Source of the DNA: Myroides guanonis
GTDB lineage: Bacteria; Bacteroidota; Bacteroidia; Flavobacteriales; Flavobacteriaceae
Direction: 5' to 3'
Length of the DNA: 64,000 bases
Assembly (NCBI RefSeq): GCF_900114085.1
Contig: NZ_FORU01000015.1
Span: 37,882-101,881 of the forward strand
Shown: piece by piece, positions 51,958 through 60,316 of the stretch
How the letters are laid out: every line of letters begins with the position of its first letter
Position numbering within the stretch: position 1 is the stretch's first letter
The notes under the pieces: generated by a model
Told to the model about the DNA's origin: nothing
Database searches by the model: none
Seen by the model: the letters and a program-made list of their open reading frames with translations, nothing else
Program-made: the position numbers and the translations under genes

Positions 51958-52353
51958 TTATTCAACATTGTGCCACTTGTGTTCACAACCATTTTTACAT
52001 TCTGTATTTAGTCTTTGAGAATCTGTTTCCTTAAATATCCATAACAAGGAAATTATTACTTTATGTTGTTCACTTTCCGGTAACTGTTCAAGTTTGTTAA
52101 ATGCAATTTTAGTCGGAAAAGTTTTTAGAATCACAATTGGAGTAGAAGTTTGTTTTAATGGTATTGTATTTATCGCGTTTTGATAAGTTTCGGAGTTGTA
52201 GTTTGTTTTGTTCGGAATTGAATTGAAAATGTAGTTTTTCAATTGTGCTAAAATTGTTTGAAAATCAGTACTGTGTTCATTTAAAATTGTTTGACTACCT
52301 ATCTCAAAATCAATTTTATTTTGTGCGATTCTGTTTATTAAATTTTCAATCAT
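51958..52353 (-). CDS. DUF5958-like protein
   Basis: 131 residues, no signal peptide. LPESEQHKVIISLLWIFKET and the cysteine/histidine end TECKNGCEHKWHN resemble DUF5958. Start at 52353. It lies downstream of the RDD gene on the same strand with a 50-base gap containing GCTAAC. Role unknown. Confidence 0.6.
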   Translation of the reverse strand: MIENLINRIAQNKIDFEIGSQTILNEHSTDFQTILAQLKNYIFNSIPNKTNYNSETYQNAINTIPLKQTSTPIVILKTFPTKIAFNKLEQLPESEQHKVIISLLWIFKETDSQRLNTECKNGCEHKWHNVE

Positions 52354-52403
52354 TGCATTTTTCTAATGTCTTTCCCTGTCTCTAAACTTTGTTAGCGGAG
52401 GTG

Positions 52404-52817
52404 TTATTTTATTCTTACAACTTTAGTTTTGGCGAGTAAATCTCCTAATCTTTGACTTTCTTTTGAGTTCTTTATTACCATTATAGCAACAATTCCAAAA
52501 AACATCATGTCTACAAGATCAACAATATGACGAAGGAATGATTGTTTGAAATTTATACTTTTCTCAGTTTGTAAATCAATAGGTTTAAGCCCTACAATAT
52601 AATTTCCAAGAGTTGATTTCAAAGTTATTTCAACTATACAAATATAAATCAACCAGAAAATAAATATTGGAAAAGTTCTTATTCCACTCACATTATAAGT
52701 TCCTTCAGAATCTGATTCGCCAAATATGTAAATATAAAGGGATGTTAGTGAAAAAATAATTGTATAGTCAATTATTCCGGCAATAATTCTACGAGTTATA
52801 AATTTTTCTGAGTTCAA
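52404..52817 (-). CDS. RDD-family membrane protein
   Basis: 137 residues, three membrane helices, with RRIIAGIIDYTIIFSL (RDD-type start with R and D), TLGNYIVGLKPIDLQTEKSI and a C-terminal SQRLGDLLAKTKVV. Known: RDD proteins are small transporters or ion antiporters, mostly uncharacterised. Followed by the DUF5958-like gene. Confidence 0.82.
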   Translation of the reverse strand: MNSEKFITRRIIAGIIDYTIIFSLTSLYIYIFGESDSEGTYNVSGIRTFPIFIFWLIYICIVEITLKSTLGNYIVGLKPIDLQTEKSINFKQSFLRHIVDLVDMMFFGIVAIMVIKNSKESQRLGDLLAKTKVVRIK

Positions 52818-52855
52818 TAGTCTATCTAATTAAGAAGTGTGATGGATAATTAGCC

Positions 52856-53041
52856 TTAATCTTTAAGTTTATGTGCTTTTATGTCTTGCCTAAAATAAAA
52901 CCAGCCTGAAAGAAATGCAACACTTGCTCCAAAAATAATAGCTTGTTTTACAGAATAAGCATCAAAATAGTAAGATAAAAGAGCTAGTGCACTACCCGTG
53001 AATAGAAAGATGGCTATATGTTTTAAATAAATTCTTCTCAT
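52856..53041 (-). CDS. Small two-helix membrane protein
   Basis: 61 residues with two hydrophobic helices (HIAIFLFTGSALALLSYYF; AIIFGASVAFLSGWFYF) and charged ends. It lies 38 bases upstream of the RDD gene on the same strand, so co-transcription is likely. No family recognised. Confidence 0.5.
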   Translation of the reverse strand: MRRIYLKHIAIFLFTGSALALLSYYFDAYSVKQAIIFGASVAFLSGWFYFRQDIKAHKLKD

Positions 53042-53118
53042 TTGTTTTATGTTGTTTACAGTTAAGTATTATTTCGATTCAACCCAACTTCATAAAAAGA
53101 CTACACCCTTATCCCGGT

Positions 53119-53230
53119 AAACCCATCCCAATTTACTCAAATTAATGATATAAAAAAACCAACCTTACATTATTACATGTAAAATTGGTTATAAGTGTCT
53201 CAATTGATTAAGTAGGGGAGTAAGGGAGGG
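53119..53230. repeat. Repeat E, copy 3
   Basis: AAACCCATCCCAATTTAC, ACTCAAATTAATGA, AACCAACCTTACAT...TGTAAAATTGGTT, GATTAAGTAGGGGAG. A short CATTAC/TTCAC tract and TCTCCTGTCTCC follow. Confidence 0.85.
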
Positions 53231-53317
53231 GAACTGTTCACTGATTACGCATCACTCATCACTACTTTCATTCTCCTGTCTCCAAGTTTCATTCTCCTAA
53301 TAAATTACAGTTCAGAT

Positions 53318-53393
53318 AGTACCGTACGACCATTTTTAGTCCTGTGGACTGAAAATAGTAAGGTGCCAGTAGGTGCGATGGTCGAAGCAAATC
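53318..53393. repeat. Palindromic element subfamily C, copy 4
   Basis: CGACCAT, TTTTAGTCC-TGT-GGACTGAAAA, GGTGCCAGTAGGTGCGATGG. It is the last palindromic element before the defence-like operon. Confidence 0.85.
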
Positions 53394-53572
53394 CGAGAGA
53401 GTAAGTAGTGAAATATAGAGTAGGTTTTTACACATTTTTTTTTAAAGATTCTTTTCCATAAAAGTTTGAACAAGATTTACACGTTCATAAATATTAAATG
53501 TCAAATAAATATATAAACTTGTATTATCATAACATTTGACTTATTTTCGTTAAATCCCTTACTAAATTACAA

Positions 53573-55612
53573 ATGAAGAATCAATATACGGCTGCTGCGC
53601 TTGCTATATTTTTAGGAATTTTCGGAATACATAAATTCTATTTAAATCGCCCTATTCAGGGGGTTATATATCTTTTACTTTTTTGGACTTTTATCCCGGC
53701 TTTGGTCGGTTTTTTTGAAGGTATTGTGTATGCAGTGATGTCAGAAAAAGGATTTAATTCAAGGTATAATAAAAGGTTAACAGTACCTCCCCAACAAAAT
53801 CAGATTATAATAGAAAAAGCTAGTAAAAGAGAATCTAATATATCTAATATTATTTTCCAACCAACCCCTCAACCTAGTATTAAAGTAAATAACATACCTG
53901 CATGGAATATTCGCTATGTTTATTCATACAATGATTTAAAATCTGCTTCAAACGAAGCACTAATGTTTTATAAAAAGTTTAAAGAGGATTTTTTAAAAGA
54001 AAAGTATATTTCGTTAGGAGAGAATCACCTTAGTTATGCTTTTGTTTTATTATATGACCTAGAGATTGAATTTCTTAATAATAAAGACTATAGGAGATTA
54101 GCTAATCTATACGATAACCTTGGACTTAATTATCCAAAGGTAAGAAGTTATGCTAATAAGATTCTTAAAAAGCATCGTGGAGGTATTAAGGAAGTAGAGC
54201 CTGATATTCATGTTTCAGAAAAAGAAAAGTTAGCATTAGATTTTAGTAGTTATTCCATTGATGTTGTAAAAGAGCCAGTATTTTATTCTCAGGAAAGAAA
54301 TGTTTATGATGAGGATTACTGGAAAGTAGGAAGTAGGAGACAAAAGAAATTTCAACTTAAGGATGAACAGGTTGAAATTCTAAATCAACTTGGTTATTAT
54401 GGAAATAATGTTTTTAATACTAATGAATTTATTCAAAGAGAATTGTATCATTTGTATAGTAATAGTATTTTAAAATTATCAGAAACTTATCTTTCACAAG
54501 GTATCTCTCTAGAAGATAGAGTAAATGAATATTTTTATTTAATCATCAAACAACAATTTGGTTATAGGAAAGGAAGTGGAAACTATAATTACGCTTTAGA
54601 GCAAAATACTTCTGAGTTTTATAATCGTTTGTTTAGAATTACCGAAAATAGGTTACGTGAACTCTACCAAAATAAAAGAAAATTAAATGTTGACGATTTT
54701 TATGTAAATAATAAAACAAAAGAACTTTATGATACTCTTAAAGAGGACTTTATAAACGCAGTTGACTATCAAATGGAGTATTGTAAATATCCAGATTCAG
54801 ATACTGAAGTTGAGCTAAATAGGATGAATACCACGCGATGGAAATCAAATTTTGATCAAATAAATAAGAATTTTAAAAATACCTCTGAATATAAAACTTC
54901 GATCGATACACTTGCAGAATTGAATAAAGAGAATCCTTCTGTTGAAAACATTTTTTATGAAGCCGTAAAGTATGTTGCTAAGAGAGACAAAGTATTAGCT
55001 TTGGAGTATTACTTGAAATATATAGAAGCAGATTTGAAATCAACCACGTTCAATGATAAGGCAATGAATAAGTCTACTTTAAAAATCTTATTCCAAAATC
55101 AAGAACAATTAGATAGATTCAATGAAATTGTAAGTACTTATCTGAATAATAAGGATATTACTCAAGCACTTACAGAACTACCCAGCATATATGAATTAAA
55201 ACGAAAAAAAATTCAATTAGATCTAAGTCAAATTGAGGATGTGAAAGTTCAACTCAATAACACGGTTGAGTTGCTTAATGAGTACTTAGAAGAGGAGGAA
55301 GAATCAATTGAAGAATTAGATACATCAGTTTTAGAAAAATTATCGGCAAAGCCAAAAGGTGTTAGTCTTTATAAAGATATTCTAGGACTTACAGAAATAG
55401 AGTCTAATATACTAATTAAGATTAGTCAATATAATTTTGAAATATCAAGAGAAGAAGTTGAAGAATATCTCAGCAATCAAGGTTTGTTTGTTGATTCATT
55501 TATAAGCAATTTGAATGAAAAGATTTTCGACTTATTAGATGACAATCTAATTGAAGACGATGAAGATAATTTGACTATTTATGAACCTTACTATAAAACA
55601 ATTCTGAAATAA
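53573..55612 (+). CDS. TM2-domain and TerB_C-type protein, first gene of a putative defence operon
   Basis: 679 residues. Residues 1-65 form a TM2 domain: two helices around GIFGIHKFYLNRPIQG and VGFFEGIVYAVMS. A long charged middle (residues 100-560) includes FQLKDEQVEILNQLG and may cover a TerB_N-like part. The end (EVEEYLSNQGLFVDSFISNL, NEKIFDLLDDNLIEDD) matches the TerB_C pattern. Known: TerB_N/TerB_C proteins occur with DUF2791 ATPases and Lhr-like helicases in predicted DNA-processing or phage-defence loci. Here exactly those two follow, with one base overlap. The TM2 anchor implies membrane placement. Confidence 0.7.
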   Translation: MKNQYTAAALAIFLGIFGIHKFYLNRPIQGVIYLLLFWTFIPALVGFFEGIVYAVMSEKGFNSRYNKRLTVPPQQNQIIIEKASKRESNISNIIFQPTPQPSIKVNNIPAWNIRYVYSYNDLKSASNEALMFYKKFKEDFLKEKYISLGENHLSYAFVLLYDLEIEFLNNKDYRRLANLYDNLGLNYPKVRSYANKILKKHRGGIKEVEPDIHVSEKEKLALDFSSYSIDVVKEPVFYSQERNVYDEDYWKVGSRRQKKFQLKDEQVEILNQLGYYGNNVFNTNEFIQRELYHLYSNSILKLSETYLSQGISLEDRVNEYFYLIIKQQFGYRKGSGNYNYALEQNTSEFYNRLFRITENRLRELYQNKRKLNVDDFYVNNKTKELYDTLKEDFINAVDYQMEYCKYPDSDTEVELNRMNTTRWKSNFDQINKNFKNTSEYKTSIDTLAELNKENPSVENIFYEAVKYVAKRDKVLALEYYLKYIEADLKSTTFNDKAMNKSTLKILFQNQEQLDRFNEIVSTYLNNKDITQALTELPSIYELKRKKIQLDLSQIEDVKVQLNNTVELLNEYLEEEEESIEELDTSVLEKLSAKPKGVSLYKDILGLTEIESNILIKISQYNFEISREEVEEYLSNQGLFVDSFISNLNEKIFDLLDDNLIEDDEDNLTIYEPYYKTILK

Positions 55613-56931
55613 TGGTTACAAGTATAAAACCTAAAGAAGCTACAGCAATCGTTAACTCTTTAATTGGGGGAGTGGTTCCGAAAATTGGGGTACAACATAT
55701 TGCTGTTGGGAGAAATGAAGAAATAAATGCATTTGTTAGTTCGCTAGAAGATGTCAAAAACGGACATAGTATAGTGAAGTTTTGGATTGGCGATTTTGGT
55801 TCGGGAAAATCTTTCATGCTTCATCTACTAAACACTGTAGCATTAAAACAAAAATTTGTGATAGCTAATGGAGATTTTACTCCAGAGAACCGACTATATA
55901 GTAATGATGGAAAATCAGTATTATTATACTCTGCCATCATGAACAATCTTGCTATTCAAACTAAACCTGAAGGAGGAGCTCTACCTATTTTATTGCAAAA
56001 ATGGATTGAAGGTGTTATGAGTAAAACAGCAAAAGCGAATGGTATAGCATTAACTGAAATAACTCAAGAGCAATATCTTCCATTAGTGCAAGAAAACATC
56101 ATGGAAACAATTAATGAATTGTCTGATGTGGGAGCTTATGACTTTGGAACTGTAATTATGAAATACTATGAAGGTTTTATCAATAGTGATGAAAACTTAA
56201 AAAAGTTTGCTTTAAAATGGCTTAAAGGTGAATATAAAACGAAAACTGAGGCACGTGCAGAATTGGGTATAAGAGAAATCATCAATGACCATAATTATTA
56301 CGATATGCTTAAAAACTTTTGTAAGCTTTTTGTAAGTATGGGGTATAGTGGTTTTATGATTAACCTAGATGAAGCAATAAATCTTTACAAAATTCAAAAC
56401 TCAGGAACTAGAGAAAAGAACTATGAGAAGATATTGACTATCTATAATGACTGCTTGCAAGGAAAAGTAGAAAACCTGTTTTTCAATTTTGCCGGCACAA
56501 AAGATTTTCTAGAAAATCCGCGAAGAGGGTTGTTCAGTTATAATGCTCTTAAAACTAGATTGGAGACGAACAGGTTCGAAACTTTAGAGATGCGAGACTT
56601 TGCACAACCTGTAATTAAATTACGCCCTTTAGATCATAATGAAGTTTATGTTTTATTAAAGAATTTACAAACCATATTTGACCAAAACTATAAAGTTGTT
56701 TCTCCAATTGTCGATAGTGATATTCAAATATTTATGGAAGAAATTTACAATAAACCTGGTGCAAGTGAATTCCTTACTCCTAGGGAGGTAACTCGAGATT
56801 TTTTAAATATATTAAACTTACTTAGGCAAAACCCTAATCTTGACAAAAACACTTTATTTAAAGAATTGATTATTTCAGACGAAAGGCAAGATAATGATTT
56901 GTCCTATTTAGATTCAATAGAAGAGTTTTAG
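55612..56931 (+). CDS. BrxD-like (DUF2791) P-loop ATPase
   Basis: 439 residues. Walker A GDFGSGKS (60-67), Walker B GFMINLDEA (near 250), and the hallmark run REKNYEKILTIYNDCLQG followed by FAGTKDFLENPRRGLFSY. These match BrxD/DUF2791 proteins. Known: BrxD works with the helicase BrxHI in some BREX systems and in TerB-linked loci. Start shares one base with the preceding stop; the helicase begins two bases after this stop. No other BREX genes (pglX, pglZ, brxC) are present, so this is not a complete BREX. Confidence 0.88.
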   Translation: MVTSIKPKEATAIVNSLIGGVVPKIGVQHIAVGRNEEINAFVSSLEDVKNGHSIVKFWIGDFGSGKSFMLHLLNTVALKQKFVIANGDFTPENRLYSNDGKSVLLYSAIMNNLAIQTKPEGGALPILLQKWIEGVMSKTAKANGIALTEITQEQYLPLVQENIMETINELSDVGAYDFGTVIMKYYEGFINSDENLKKFALKWLKGEYKTKTEARAELGIREIINDHNYYDMLKNFCKLFVSMGYSGFMINLDEAINLYKIQNSGTREKNYEKILTIYNDCLQGKVENLFFNFAGTKDFLENPRRGLFSYNALKTRLETNRFETLEMRDFAQPVIKLRPLDHNEVYVLLKNLQTIFDQNYKVVSPIVDSDIQIFMEEIYNKPGASEFLTPREVTRDFLNILNLLRQNPNLDKNTLFKELIISDERQDNDLSYLDSIEEF

Positions 56932-56932
56932 T

Positions 56933-59077
56933 ATGACAGCTTATGATCTACTTTCTGAACCTATTAAAAAGTATATAAGAGATCAACGATGGTCAGAATT
57001 ACGTCCAATACAGAGCGTTGCAATTCTAAAAATACTTCAAACAGATAAAAATTATATATTATCAGCCAGAACGGCTTCTGGAAAAACAGAAGCCGCTTTT
57101 TTACCTATACTTTCAGACGTTGATTTTGGTGAGGAAGGTGTACAAGTACTATATATATCTCCGCTCATAGCACTGATAAATGATCAGTTTAAACGCATCG
57201 AGGAATTATGTGTAAATCTAGATGTTACGGTAACTAAGTGGCATGGAGAAGCTAAACAGTCAGAAAAAAACAGGTTGATTAAAAATCCAAATGGAGTCTT
57301 ATTAATTACACCAGAGTCTATAGAAGCAATGTTTTGCAATAGACCTCACGAAGTATCTCATCTATTTTCTAATCTAAAATATGTTGTCATTGATGAAATA
57401 CATTATTTTGATGGATCAAATCGAGGAGTTCAATTAAATTCCTTATTGTATCGGATTCAAAAGCACAATCATAATTCTTTTCGGATAATAGGTTTATCTG
57501 CAACTATTGGCGATTTACAGTCGATAAAAAATTTTGGTGGAAATCCTGAGAATACAGTTGTATTACAAGATAATACACCAAAAGAAAGTACAATTCGGTT
57601 TAAATATTTTTCTGATAATGATTCCTCCAATGGATTAACATTAGATTTGATTAAAGACCTTTATAAAGAAGTATATCAAAATAAAGTTTTAATTTTTCCT
57701 AATAGCAGATCTAAAGTGGAAGAGGTTACTTATAAGTTAAAAAGGATAAGCGAAAAAATTCAAGGACATAAACATTTCTATTCTCATCATTCTTCTGTAG
57801 ATAAAGAACTACGAGTATATATTGAAAATTTTGCTAAAGAGAGTTATAATACACCTTTCGCTATAGCTTGTACTTCTACATTGGAGTTGGGAATTGATAT
57901 AGGATCTATAGATAAAGTGATTCAGATTGATTCTACCCATAATGTGTCTTCCTTAGTTCAACGGATAGGAAGAAGTGGACGGAAAGAAGGTCAGAAAAGT
58001 CAAGTAATATTATACAATTCAATTCCATGGAATTTATTACAAAGTGTTGCTATTTGGGAATTGTATAACGAAAAAATATTAGACAAGAAAAGGTCTAAGT
58101 ATAATTCATATGACATTTTAGTACATCAAATTCTATCAACTATACGCAGTAAAAATGGTATTACAATACCATCTTTGATAAAGAATTTTACTGATAACTA
58201 TTCATTTAAAGATATTAATAGTGATACAATTAAAGATATTGTAACTTCATTGGTAGAGAAGGATTTAATTGAAGAAACAGAACGTGAATTAATTATTAGT
58301 GTTGAAGGAGAATACTTAGTAAATAATAAGAATTTTTATAGTGTATTCGAAACAGAAGAAATGTATAAAGTTCTTCATCAAAATGTTACCATTGGAGAAC
58401 TTCCAATGAGTCATCAAATTGCGGAAGGAGAGAGTTTTTTGTTAGCATCAAGAATATGGACTATAGTAATGGTAGACGAAAATTCAAAAAAGATTATAGT
58501 AGCACCAAGCAAGTCTGGAAATAAACCTAGGTTTTTTGGAAGTGGAGGTGATATCGACCATATAATTCGTCAAAAGATGGTTTCTATACTTATAACTAAA
58601 AAAGAATATTCTTACTTAGATATTGAAAGTACAAGCGAATTAAAGAAACTATATCAAGAGTATAAAGTTTATCAATTGAGAAATGAAATTCAAGATCGTC
58701 CATTAAAAATAGGAGTAAATAAGACAGTGTTTCATTCATTTACTTCAACAATAATCAATAGAACGATTAAGTTGTTTTTGAATTATAATGGAATTGATTG
58801 TAGTTTAGACTCGAATGAAAGTAAAATGGAGTTTCCTCAAGTAATAACTGCATTAGAACTATACAAATTGTTTCATAAATTCAATGAAGATAAAGCTCAT
58901 ATTTCTAGCTATTTAAGCGAAGAACTTGAGCAAAACATTAGTTATTTAAGCTTTTCAAAATGGGCTGAGTTTTTACCTGAAAACCTACAAGTTGAGTTAA
59001 TGCTCTCAGAGCAATATGATATAGAAGCTACACTATCTTTTCTCAATACAATTAATTTAAAAGAAAACGATAATTAG
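56933..59077 (+). CDS. Lhr-like superfamily 2 DEAD/DEAH helicase (BrxHI-like)
   Basis: 714 residues. Motif I SARTASGKTEAAF, motif II VIDEIHYF (DEIH), motif III GLSATIGD, motif VI QRIGRSGR, so both RecA-like domains are intact. The region after residue ~400 is a helical/winged-helix extension specific to this subgroup. Known: similar helicases accompany BrxD-type ATPases. The ATG lies two bases after the ATPase stop, so coupled expression is clear. Inference: ATP-driven unwinding or translocation on DNA as the effector or motor of the three-gene module. Confidence 0.88.
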   Translation: MTAYDLLSEPIKKYIRDQRWSELRPIQSVAILKILQTDKNYILSARTASGKTEAAFLPILSDVDFGEEGVQVLYISPLIALINDQFKRIEELCVNLDVTVTKWHGEAKQSEKNRLIKNPNGVLLITPESIEAMFCNRPHEVSHLFSNLKYVVIDEIHYFDGSNRGVQLNSLLYRIQKHNHNSFRIIGLSATIGDLQSIKNFGGNPENTVVLQDNTPKESTIRFKYFSDNDSSNGLTLDLIKDLYKEVYQNKVLIFPNSRSKVEEVTYKLKRISEKIQGHKHFYSHHSSVDKELRVYIENFAKESYNTPFAIACTSTLELGIDIGSIDKVIQIDSTHNVSSLVQRIGRSGRKEGQKSQVILYNSIPWNLLQSVAIWELYNEKILDKKRSKYNSYDILVHQILSTIRSKNGITIPSLIKNFTDNYSFKDINSDTIKDIVTSLVEKDLIEETERELIISVEGEYLVNNKNFYSVFETEEMYKVLHQNVTIGELPMSHQIAEGESFLLASRIWTIVMVDENSKKIIVAPSKSGNKPRFFGSGGDIDHIIRQKMVSILITKKEYSYLDIESTSELKKLYQEYKVYQLRNEIQDRPLKIGVNKTVFHSFTSTIINRTIKLFLNYNGIDCSLDSNESKMEFPQVITALELYKLFHKFNEDKAHISSYLSEELEQNISYLSFSKWAEFLPENLQVELMLSEQYDIEATLSFLNTINLKENDN

Positions 59078-59140
59078 CGATGAATGGTATTCTAGATCTT
59101 GTTCCAATGTAATTGTTGTGAAAATATTTAAAAGATTAAG

Positions 59141-60163
59141 ATGGAGAAATTGAAATTTATAGCATTGTTGGATGAGTTTGAAAACTCTGGTAATTTGATA
59201 AAATTAGGTTTTGGGGAGATACAAAATATTAATCTTAACAATAGTTATTACTTTCTACCCTTTCAGTTATTGTCTCAGGGTTTTGAACGTTTAATGAAAG
59301 TGTATATTTGTGTTGGTCATTTCCATAAATTTAAAAAACTTCCTGATTCTAAATATATAAGAATCTTAGGACATGATTTAGAGAAACTTCTTGATGAGAT
59401 TATTAAAAACTATTATTTAGAAAGGAGAGAATCCCAGTTTATATTAGATAAAAAATTTCTTGACAAGGATTTAGACTTAAAAGAGCTCCTTTTCATACTA
59501 TCTGAATTTGGAAAACTATCTAGATATCATAATTTCGATATAATCACTGGAAGCACAAAGCTAGGAGTAGATACAAAAAATCGATGGCAAGATTTTGAAA
59601 ATAAAATTCTTAATTCGAATGATTTTATTAAGCTTATGGACTTTAATCTAAGTCATGAAGTTTTTCAAAAAATATCAACCTATATTATAATTGTATTCGA
59701 GAAATTTGTTTCATCTTTATCTAGACAAATAATTTTTGACTCTTTAGGCGATATAGGAAAGCAAGTGATTTCTTCTAATATACAAGATTTTGGTATGCTA
59801 TATGAAAAAGATTTTGGTGTAAAAGATTATAGGGTTTTTACTACTAGATATTTAGAGAGCCCACTTCGTTGTCATAAAAGAACAATTGAAGATGAAAATG
59901 AAAGAAAACACAATCCAAATTACAAATATCAATTAATTAAAAAGATAGATTTTGAAGGAGAATGGCCTTTTTATTGTGAGGAGGTAGTTATTGAATGTAG
60001 ATATAGTCATTGGTGTATTATTTCAATTGAGGGATATGACTATGCTTTAAATGGTTCTGCAAAAGGAAGATACAAATTAGAAAATCCACATGATGCAGGT
60101 ATGGCTATTTTAGGTGAAAGTTTATCTAAATTTATAAGCATGACTTTAAATCTAGGTAAATAG
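59141..60163 (+). CDS. Helical protein of unknown function, possible fourth gene of the TerB/BrxD/helicase module
   Basis: 340 residues, no signal peptide. FLPFQLLSQGFERLMKVYIC, GHDLEKLLDEIIKNYY and GKLSRYHNFDIITG give a helical bundle reminiscent of HEPN-like or AbiV-type proteins, though no clear Rx4-6H motif stands out. It starts 63 bases after the helicase on the same strand, so co-transcription is likely. Could also be an independent abortive-infection gene. Its C-terminal third (WPFYCEEVVIECRY) is beta-rich and unassigned. Confidence 0.5.
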   Translation: MEKLKFIALLDEFENSGNLIKLGFGEIQNINLNNSYYFLPFQLLSQGFERLMKVYICVGHFHKFKKLPDSKYIRILGHDLEKLLDEIIKNYYLERRESQFILDKKFLDKDLDLKELLFILSEFGKLSRYHNFDIITGSTKLGVDTKNRWQDFENKILNSNDFIKLMDFNLSHEVFQKISTYIIIVFEKFVSSLSRQIIFDSLGDIGKQVISSNIQDFGMLYEKDFGVKDYRVFTTRYLESPLRCHKRTIEDENERKHNPNYKYQLIKKIDFEGEWPFYCEEVVIECRYSHWCIISIEGYDYALNGSAKGRYKLENPHDAGMAILGESLSKFISMTLNLGK

Positions 60164-60168
60164 AATTT

Positions 60169-60195
60169 GTAAGCTTCCCCAAAAATTAGACATCT
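60169..60195. mobile_element. Solo IS3-type end (remnant)
   Basis: TGTAAGCTTCCCCAAAAATT at 60169 resembles the left part of the IS3-family end at 63530 (TGTAGGCTTCCCCTTTTTAG). No transposase lies next to it. It marks an old insertion or one-ended deletion just after the module. Confidence 0.55.
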
Positions 60196-60243
60196 TTTGG
60201 AGTATATCTAAGTATTGAAACATCAGAATTTCTCATTTCAAAA

Positions 60244-60306
60244 TCAAGTAAATTCTTAAATCATATAAATCACAGTTCAGACAAGAGACGAAGTAAATCT
60301 GCGATA
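60244..60306. repeat. Repeat D, full copy
   Basis: AAATCATATAAATCACAGTT, CAGACAAGAGACGAAGTAAA and TCTGCGATAACGG. Longest intact copy of the two-part repeat D. Confidence 0.72.
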
Positions 60307-60316
60307 ACGGAGTACT

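Noticed and set aside
53573..59077. A complete BREX system
   Set aside because: Only BrxD-like and helicase genes are present; PglX, PglZ, BrxA, BrxB and BrxC are missing, and the first gene is a TM2/TerB_C-type protein.
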